64,000 nucleotides of DNA from positions 434,001-498,000 of the forward strand of contig JAWNGF010000010.1 of assembly GCA_037039685.1 (NCBI GenBank), given 5' to 3'. The stretch comes from Ceratobasidium sp. AG-K (lineage: Eukaryota > Basidiomycota > Agaricomycetes > Cantharellales > Ceratobasidiaceae). A program made the translations under genes and the position numbers. A model generated the notes under the pieces. That model was not told the origin of the DNA, ran no database searches, and saw only the letters and a list, made by a program, of their open reading frames with translations. Shown piece by piece: positions 58,751 through 64,000 of this stretch. Position 1 is the first letter of the stretch; every line of letters begins with the position of its first letter.

Positions 58751-59166
58751 ACACCTGCTTGGCAGCCTTCAAACAGTCCCTTGAAGTTGTGCCCCCCCAG
58801 GAACAAGGCATGTACTGGCATCTTGGCATGCGCCAACACTTCTACTTTATCATATCCGCTTGCTATTGGTCCAGAGAGGCCCCCCAGTTGTTTGTTGGCT
58901 CCCCCCTTGTCTGCTGGTGCAACTGGATTGCCTACGCAGCCAATGACATCCACAATGCCCTCAAGATCATGGACAGGTCTCACAAGGTCCGGCTTGGAGG
59001 TGACCCATTTGAGATAGTTGACCTCACTGTTGACCTGGAGATTAGGGAGGAGGCCATAATCGATTTGACAGATGAGGAAGAGGATTATGGGGTGTGGAAG
59101 GGGATGGGGTCAGCTGAGGATCCCTTTGTGATTGATGATACCAAGGAGTTTGTGCTGGTGAAGTGA
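58693..59166 (+). CDS. extra 3' ORF of gypsy-3 with SUMO-interaction-like motifs
   Basis: 157 codons from MSSQCQSTNLVMVRVYHDLN, overlapping the last 58 bp of pol in another frame. The middle is aromatic and Cys-rich (QHFYFIISACYWSREAPQLF, GSPLVCWCNWIAYAANDIHN). The C-terminus holds EIVDLTVDL, AIIDLTDEEEDYG and DPFVIDD: hydrophobic-rich tetrapeptides beside acidic residues, as in SUMO-interacting motifs. It has no stop codon while gag and pol of the same element have several. It sits in the position of env or an accessory gene; I know no family for it. Confidence 0.55.
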   Translation: MSSQCQSTNLVMVRVYHDLNTCLAAFKQSLEVVPPQEQGMYWHLGMRQHFYFIISACYWSREAPQLFVGSPLVCWCNWIAYAANDIHNALKIMDRSHKVRLGGDPFEIVDLTVDLEIREEAIIDLTDEEEDYGVWKGMGSAEDPFVIDDTKEFVLVK

Positions 59167-59183
59167 GCCCCAGCCTAGAAGGG

Positions 59184-59627
59184 TGTTGTAAGCTTCTTCT
59201 TGGTGGCTATGAGACAAGCCGCGATGGAGAGTGGACGGCACTAAGACCTAAGTGACCTCTTGAACCGCAACACACTTAAGCGTCTGTAGGCTCTTGAGGG
59301 TAGGGGTGGTTCTAAGTGTCACTCAGAGGGGATGTTTTGACGAGACAGAACAAGCTGGGGTTGCCAGGCTTGTTGGTCCTCTATATATAAACAAGAAAAG
59401 GCCGAGTCATACAAGGCGCAGCCTCATGAGTCAAACAGTCTACCAGTCAGGAGTGTCCATGTGAGTCATGCTGTATGAACAGACATGACTCGTACAAAGC
59501 ACAGCCGCATTACACAATGTAACAGGATAACCACAAGAAGGTGGCAACGCGGCGAAAGGAAACGGGAAACATAACACAAAGAGGGAGACAGGCGGGCAAG
59601 TCCGATGGAGTGAGCTAGCTCACGACA
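59184..59627 (-). repeat. gypsy-4 3' LTR
   Basis: Starts TGTCGTGAGC at 59627 right after the polypurine tract. The other end is placed at TTACAACA (about 59184) from TG...CA ends and a length like the other two LTRs; this border is uncertain. Confidence 0.65.
59349..59389 (-). promoter_or_regulatory. TATA box plus inverted repeat in gypsy-4 LTR
   Basis: On minus: TATATATAG from 59389, then AACAAGCCTGG, a short spacer, and CAGCTTGTT beginning at 59357, 32 bp after the TATA box. Arms pair over about ten bases with one bulge. The primer site itself is outside the window; the prediction is that it reads like GAACAAGCTG. Confidence 0.62.
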
Positions 59628-59669
59628 TTACTCCCCCCTAAGAGACCATTTAGGGGACCTGGATGGGCT

Positions 59670-60434
59670 CTACTGGATCCCACAATCCTTGCCTTTTGCG
59701 AGCATGTGCTCCTCCAGTCCTTCGTCCTCCTCCAAGGTCAGGTTGATCGGATTGAAGACGGTATTGCCTGGTTCGTCCGAGAATTTCTCCCATTCCTCCC
59801 AGGTCTCCTCCTTTGTCCAGTCCGCCTTGGCCCAGTCCAAAACCCTCTTCTGGGCCTCCACAAATTCTCCATCCCACTGACGCACGTCGGGCTCTGCCTC
59901 CTTCCATGCCGATACGTCAGTCTCCTCCTTCTTCCACCAGTAAGGCTCCCAATCGATCTTCTCCTTCTGGTATCTGCCCCTCTCCATCCGCCAGTCGCTC
60001 AGGTCCTTCTCGTAGTTGGCGTCCCAAGCGTCGTTCCATCTAGGCCGGAGCGTTGGCTGCCTTCCGTTGTAGCCGGGTACCCATTCACTCGAGTACGCTC
60101 CTTCTTGTCCCCATTCAACCACCCCGAGCATGTGGGTGGAGAGGAGGACGACCTCGGAGACCTGGAAAGCCGCGCACCCTCGGCAGACGAATATGTCCTT
60201 CCGTAGGAGTTGCATGCGTGTCGGCCACTTCTTCCCGACCCATTGGAACTCTCCCAGGTCCGAGTGCAGAACGTCGTCCGACGCCCTAAAGTGCATTCTT
60301 CCCGAGCTTTGTTGGGACCTTTTGAAAACGTAGAGTGCGGCCCCAGCGTCAAGGATTCTCGCCGTAGCAAATGCTGGTCCGTTAAGGACGCGGGTAAGGT
60401 TGCTGGTGATGGTGGAGCGGGTGACAGCAGGCAT
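59670..60434 (-). CDS. extra 3' ORF of gypsy-4, Trp-rich
   Basis: 254 codons from MPAVTRSTITSNLTRVLNGP at 60434 (an in-frame ATG at 60503 exists). Rich in Trp and acidic/basic residues: KIDWEPYWWKKEETDVSAW, DWAKADWTKEETWEEWEKF. A CRGC pair follows KDIFV. No recognised domain. It is read in a different frame from pol and overlaps the open end of pol by about 435 bp. It occupies the same place relative to the chromodomain as the gypsy-3 extra ORF but shows no similarity to it that I can see. Confidence 0.5.
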   Translation of the reverse strand: MPAVTRSTITSNLTRVLNGPAFATARILDAGAALYVFKRSQQSSGRMHFRASDDVLHSDLGEFQWVGKKWPTRMQLLRKDIFVCRGCAAFQVSEVVLLSTHMLGVVEWGQEGAYSSEWVPGYNGRQPTLRPRWNDAWDANYEKDLSDWRMERGRYQKEKIDWEPYWWKKEETDVSAWKEAEPDVRQWDGEFVEAQKRVLDWAKADWTKEETWEEWEKFSDEPGNTVFNPINLTLEEDEGLEEHMLAKGKDCGIQ

Positions 60435-63400
60435 TTTTGGGAGCAAAAAAGATTTAGAGAGTTGAGTGATGGGTGAAGCTTGGAGTAGATGCAAGTATTG
60501 CAAGTGACACTACTGGTTTCGCCCCTTCTGCCTTTTATCTTCCCTGGAACATAGTTAGATGGCGTGGGAGCTTCGGGATGTCGGCGTAGAAGGTCCTTGA
60601 TGATCCTTGAAAGGTGACCAAAATCTTCCGCCCTTTGTTCTGTGTCTTCTTCACTTCCATAGCCCTTCCACCTGACCCTGTAAAAAAGACCGTCCTTTGT
60701 CTCTTTCCAGTCTAGAATCTTCTCTACTTCATATTCTTCCTCTCCTTCTTCTGTTATGATCGGCGGTGGACGGGGTTGGTTGCGGCTGAAATCGGTGTCT
60801 TCTTTGTAAGGGCTGAGCAAATCGATGTGAAAAACAGGGTGTACCCTCATTGTTGTTGGTAAATCGAGCTCATAGGCGTGTGATCCTATCTGTCGCTTCA
60901 CGACAAATGGCCCGTGCTTTTTGTTGTCCAGTTTCTTTGATGGTCTCTTTGTTTGAATGTTTTTTCCCAGTAGCCATACTAGATCTCCTTCTTGGTATTT
61001 GTTCTTTGGCTCTTCTCCTGGGAGCCTTTGGGTTTCCATAGATGCAACTGCTTCGTCGTGGATTTTACGCCATTTTCCTGTGATGTTGTTTGCTTCTGGA
61101 ACCGCTGATTCTTTCGCTGAGATGTTCCACAGTGGTTCCTTCCCATAGACGATTTCGAAAGGGGAACTACCCGTTATGCGATGCTTCTGTAGATTATAGC
61201 TGAACTCCGCAATCGGTAATAAGTCCGCCCAATCATCCTGTCGGTAATTGACGAACGATCGTAGCCAGCCTTCCATCCATTGATTGATTCTCTCTGTTAT
61301 TCCATCCGTTTGGGGGTGGTAGGCAGTACTGAAACCTGGGCTAGTTCCAATTTTCTCATAAATGGCTTTCATAAGTTTGGAATTGAAAGTAGTCCCTCGG
61401 TCTGAGGTTGTGCTCTTTGGGAAACCATGCAGTTTCCAAACATTTGTGATGAAAAGATTTGCAAGGTCGCTTGCCGTGTGAGATTCTTTGCAGGGTATGA
61501 AGTGCGCCATTCTTGAGAATCGGTCCACTACTACCAAGATGCTATCTGATCCTCTGGATTTTGGTAACTTCACCACGAAGTCGAATGCTATGTCTTCCCA
61601 CGGTCCTTTTGGAATCTCCAGAGGCTTGATCGGGACTATAGACATCGATCCCTTTGTCCGCTGGCAGGTCTCACAGGATTCCACGTATCTGTTTATGCTT
61701 TGCTTCATCCCTGGCCAGAAGTACCTTCTTGATATTAGTTCCAGTGTTCTAGCTTGTCCTTGATGTCCTGCGATTTTTGAGTCGTGATGAACTCGCATGA
61801 TGGCCAGTCTGGATTCCTTATCTTCTGGTACATAGATCCTTCCCTTGAACCATAATAGTCCCTCCTTGAAATCATAATCTTTTGTGCTGTGTTGTAGGGT
61901 TTTTGGTAACGTTTCTCTTGACTTGCAGATTTCTTTGATTTGCGCCAATCCTTCATCTGTTTCCTGAGCTTCCTTGATAGTTTCTATGATGTTTGTGTCT
62001 ACTTGTCCCATAAATCCTTTGAACCTTTCGACAGATATCATAACCTGTTCAGGCGTTGGGATATCTTCATGGTCTGAGCGTCTTGACAACAGGTCCGGTT
62101 TTGATGACAGGATGCCAGGGCGATATATGATGTCAAAGTTATAAGAAGCAAGTAATTGGTGCCATCTTGCGTGTTGGCGGTTGAACGTTCTTACTTCCTT
62201 CCAGAACTGTAGGTTCCTATGATCGGTGTAGATGGTGATAGGATCCCTTGTTCCCTCAAGGTACAGCCTCCAGTGTGTTAAAGATTCTATAATTGCCATA
62301 AGTTCTTTATCGTGGACGTCGTAGTTGAGCTGAGCCTCGTTGAAAGATTTTGACAGAAAAGCAATAGGGTGCAGGTAGCCATCATCTTGCCTTTGCGACA
62401 GGATTGCTCCCATTGCTACTCCACTTGCGTCTGTTTCCAAGAAGAAGGGTTTGTCAGGGTTCGGATGGCGTAGAGTGGGTTCCTTGCTGATTTCCGCTTT
62501 TAGGGCTTCAAAAGCTTCCTGCTGATCGTTTCCCCATTCCCATTTGTTTTCCTTTCTTGTCAAGGTTGTCAGGGGTTTTGCCACCCGGCTGAAATTCGGT
62601 ACAAATCTTCGGTAAAAGTTTGCGAATCCTAGGAATGCCTGTACTTGCTTGACCGTTCTTGGCTCCTTCCATTCCTTTATTGCCTTTACTTTTTCTTCCT
62701 CCATAGATATGCCTGAATCGCTGATTCCAAGTCCAGTATATGTCAATTTGGTGACGAAGAACTCGCATTTTGGAAGCTTTGCAAAAAGATTTTCTTCCAG
62801 CAAGATCTTCAGTACTTTTCTGACATCCACAGTATGTTGGCTTCTGTCCTTAGAGAAGACTAGGATGTCATCAATGTATACTATGACGCATACGTCGATA
62901 AGATCATGGAAAATGTGATTCATATATCTTTGGAAGATGGCGGGCGCGTTTTTCAATCCGAAAGGCATGACGACATATTCGAACAGTCCTTCTTTTGTTC
63001 TGAAAGCTGTCTTCCATTCGTCGCCTTCCCTAATTCTGATATTGTTGAAACCCATGCGTAGATCAATCTTGGAGAAAATTTTTGCGTCCTTGATTTTATC
63101 CAGGAGGTCTTCCATTAGGGGCATAGGGAATCTGTCGTCCTTTGTAATGGCGTTTACTCCTCTGAGGTCTTGGACGAGTCGTAGTTGGCGAACTGCCCCT
63201 GGATTTTTTGGATCGATAGGTTTTTTGACAAAGAAACAAGGGGATGCAATGGGTGATTTGCTTGGTCGAATTTTCCCCGCCGCGATTTCTTCATCCAGGT
63301 ATTCTCTTAGTGCAATAGATTCTGCTGGAGAGAGGGGGATAGGTCTGGCAGGTTTTGGGAGTTCAGCTCCTTCCTTGAAGTCGATGGCGCAGTCGTATGG

Positions 63401-63913
63401 ACAATGATCCGGGATTCTTTTGAATTTCTCTTCACTGAAGACATCAGCAAATTCCTTGAATTCTTCTGGTAGGTCGTCTATTGAGGCCGTTCTTGCTTGG
63501 ATGGGTTCTGGCCGCCATGATATGTGCTTCGTTTTCCAATCGATGACCGGGTTTGCTTCTTCTAACCATTCCAACCCCAGGATAAGCTTAGTTTCCCCAG
63601 TAGGCATAGCGAAGAAGACTTGTTTGAAGGTCCTTCCTTCCACATTTAGTTCTAGCTTAGCTTTAAAACGTATTTGGTGAGAGAGTTCCTTCCCCTGGAT
63701 ACCAATTACTTTTCGCGGAGTGGAGAGTTCCATGAGTGGAATGTTGTTGGATCGAGCCCACGAGATGTCCAAGAAGTTCTTTGATGCTCCAGAATCGATG
63801 AGGGTTGGGATAGGTTCTGTGATTCCGGCAACGTTCGCGTAAACAATGGTAGATTCATTTGTCGCTCTAAAGTACATTGTTTCCGTTGCCGGTTCTTTGG
63901 TCTCTCCACACAC
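59999..63913 (-). CDS. pol: gypsy-4 pol: protease, RT, RNase H, integrase, chromodomain, no stops
   Basis: Open frame of 1,304 codons; it has no ATG at its start (GTG at 63913) and is open upstream to a stop near 63973, so it probably relies on frameshift or readthrough from gag. Protease IDSGAS (about 63800). RT with YIDD (about 62880). RNase H ETDASG and TDHRN. Integrase HHCC (HHDSKIAGHQGQ ... CETCQR) and core VVVDRFSR, SDRGTTF, TDGITERIN with all three acidic residues. Chromodomain-like end EYEVEKILDW ... RVRWKGYGSEEDTEQR, in which the usual Trp after the Asp-Thr is absent. After the chromodomain the frame stays open about 190 codons of Ser/Thr/Arg-rich sequence that looks like read-through over the extra ORF rather than protein. 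All catalytic residues I checked are present. Confidence 0.93.
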   Translation of the reverse strand: MCGETKEPATETMYFRATNESTIVYANVAGITEPIPTLIDSGASKNFLDISWARSNNIPLMELSTPRKVIGIQGKELSHQIRFKAKLELNVEGRTFKQVFFAMPTGETKLILGLEWLEEANPVIDWKTKHISWRPEPIQARTASIDDLPEEFKEFADVFSEEKFKRIPDHCPYDCAIDFKEGAELPKPARPIPLSPAESIALREYLDEEIAAGKIRPSKSPIASPCFFVKKPIDPKNPGAVRQLRLVQDLRGVNAITKDDRFPMPLMEDLLDKIKDAKIFSKIDLRMGFNNIRIREGDEWKTAFRTKEGLFEYVVMPFGLKNAPAIFQRYMNHIFHDLIDVCVIVYIDDILVFSKDRSQHTVDVRKVLKILLEENLFAKLPKCEFFVTKLTYTGLGISDSGISMEEEKVKAIKEWKEPRTVKQVQAFLGFANFYRRFVPNFSRVAKPLTTLTRKENKWEWGNDQQEAFEALKAEISKEPTLRHPNPDKPFFLETDASGVAMGAILSQRQDDGYLHPIAFLSKSFNEAQLNYDVHDKELMAIIESLTHWRLYLEGTRDPITIYTDHRNLQFWKEVRTFNRQHARWHQLLASYNFDIIYRPGILSSKPDLLSRRSDHEDIPTPEQVMISVERFKGFMGQVDTNIIETIKEAQETDEGLAQIKEICKSRETLPKTLQHSTKDYDFKEGLLWFKGRIYVPEDKESRLAIMRVHHDSKIAGHQGQARTLELISRRYFWPGMKQSINRYVESCETCQRTKGSMSIVPIKPLEIPKGPWEDIAFDFVVKLPKSRGSDSILVVVDRFSRMAHFIPCKESHTASDLANLFITNVWKLHGFPKSTTSDRGTTFNSKLMKAIYEKIGTSPGFSTAYHPQTDGITERINQWMEGWLRSFVNYRQDDWADLLPIAEFSYNLQKHRITGSSPFEIVYGKEPLWNISAKESAVPEANNITGKWRKIHDEAVASMETQRLPGEEPKNKYQEGDLVWLLGKNIQTKRPSKKLDNKKHGPFVVKRQIGSHAYELDLPTTMRVHPVFHIDLLSPYKEDTDFSRNQPRPPPIITEEGEEEYEVEKILDWKETKDGLFYRVRWKGYGSEEDTEQRAEDFGHLSRIIKDLLRRHPEAPTPSNYVPGKIKGRRGETSSVTCNTCIYSKLHPSLNSLNLFCSQKCLLSPAPPSPATLPASLTDQHLLRRESLTLGPHSTFSKGPNKAREECTLGRRTTFCTRTWESSNGSGRSGRHACNSYGRTYSSAEGARLSRSPRSSSSPPTCSGWLNGDKKERTRVNGYPATTEGSQRSGLDGTTLGTPTTRRT

Positions 63914-64000
63914 AGTTAGAGGGAGACCCCTTCTTTTCCCGAGCTTTCTACGATTGTTGCCTCCCTTCCTTTAACGCTAGGTTCCGTCGTTATCCATTCC

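Larger units (their letters stand above)
52513..59183 (+). mobile_element. gypsy-3: Ty3/gypsy chromovirus, decayed, 3' LTR not in view
   Basis: 5' LTR, primer site, gag, pol with chromodomain and an extra 3' ORF. It inserted into the mariner fragment on the left. On the right the sequence passes into the minus-strand element gypsy-4 at about 59184, before any 3' LTR appears. Multiple stops and mutated catalytic residues make it inactive. Confidence 0.88.
59184..64000 (-). mobile_element. gypsy-4: Ty3/gypsy chromovirus, pol intact, 5' part outside the window
   Basis: Minus-strand element. From right to left: pol with an uninterrupted frame, an extra ORF, polypurine tract (CTTAGGGGGGAGTAA) and 3' LTR. 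Gag and the 5' LTR lie to the right of the window. Integrity of pol suggests a recent insertion. It sits at the 3' end of gypsy-3. Confidence 0.88.

Noticed and set aside
59999..60560. pol C-terminal extension of gypsy-4 after the chromodomain
   Set aside because: Composition is typical of an out-of-frame reading over the extra ORF; no domain seen, so I did not treat it as functional protein.
1..64000. CRISPR arrays, operons or bacterial signals
   Set aside because: No evenly spaced repeats with unique spacers; introns and retroelements show a eukaryotic genome.

Overview
The window looks like a chromosome segment of a filamentous basidiomycete, most like an Agaricomycete of the Rhizoctonia/Ceratobasidiaceae type (inference). 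The reasons are many spliceosomal introns of about 50 bp, a PIL1 eisosome protein, an FHA-RING ligase, a DUF2015 protein, and expanded accessory families typical of such fungi: FunK1 kinases, TPR-CHAT, NACHT-WD40, HNH proteins and chromoviral Ty3/gypsy elements.

Layout. 1-6801: Ty3/gypsy chromovirus (gypsy-1), inserted into a Ty1/copia element whose pol remnant and 3' LTR follow (6802-9883). 9891-12641: decayed TPR-CHAT gene. 13227-17055: DUF2015 gene and an intact MVP1/SNX8-type sorting nexin. 17269-22627: two damaged FunK1 copies. 23206-24722: CUE/Smr-type gene broken off at an interstitial telomere-like array (24766-24878), followed by a perfect palindrome. 25220-33018: HNH protein, PIL1 and FHA-RING ligase, all on minus. 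33019-36725: no recognised gene. 36726-43171: SCC4/MAU2-type cohesin loader (minus), DUS1 tRNA dihydrouridine synthase (plus) and a sugar O-acetyltransferase (plus). 44290-51755: inverted copies of a small hairpin-bearing repeat around a CCT3 pseudogene fragment and a large NACHT-WD40 gene. 52220-64000: a nested transposon pile: Tc1/mariner fragment, gypsy-3 inserted into it, and a nearly intact minus-strand gypsy-4 inserted after the last ORF of gypsy-3.

The core genes (MVP1, PIL1, FHA-RING, cohesin loader, DUS1) are housekeeping genes that do not form a pathway; they act in endosomal sorting, plasma-membrane domains, mitotic ubiquitylation, cohesion and tRNA modification. The accessory regions between them show transposon nesting, pseudogenes and NLR-like or kinase families.

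Most interesting signals: (1) all three gypsy elements have a TATA box followed about 30 bp later by one arm of an inverted repeat at the expected mRNA 5' end. In the two elements whose 5' LTR end is visible, 12-14 nt there are perfectly complementary to the sequence just after the LTR. This is the layout of Tf1-type self-priming, kept in three unrelated sequences, with an extra copy of the primer-binding sequence abutting R in U3. (2) gypsy-3 and gypsy-4 each carry an extra ORF after the chromodomain; the gypsy-3 one has SUMO-interaction-like motifs. (3) The telomere-like array ends a gene. (4) Three older elements show a consistent CpG to TpG decay signature, while gypsy-4 pol is unbroken. 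All calls come from reading the sequence; no database search was done and exon borders were placed by eye.
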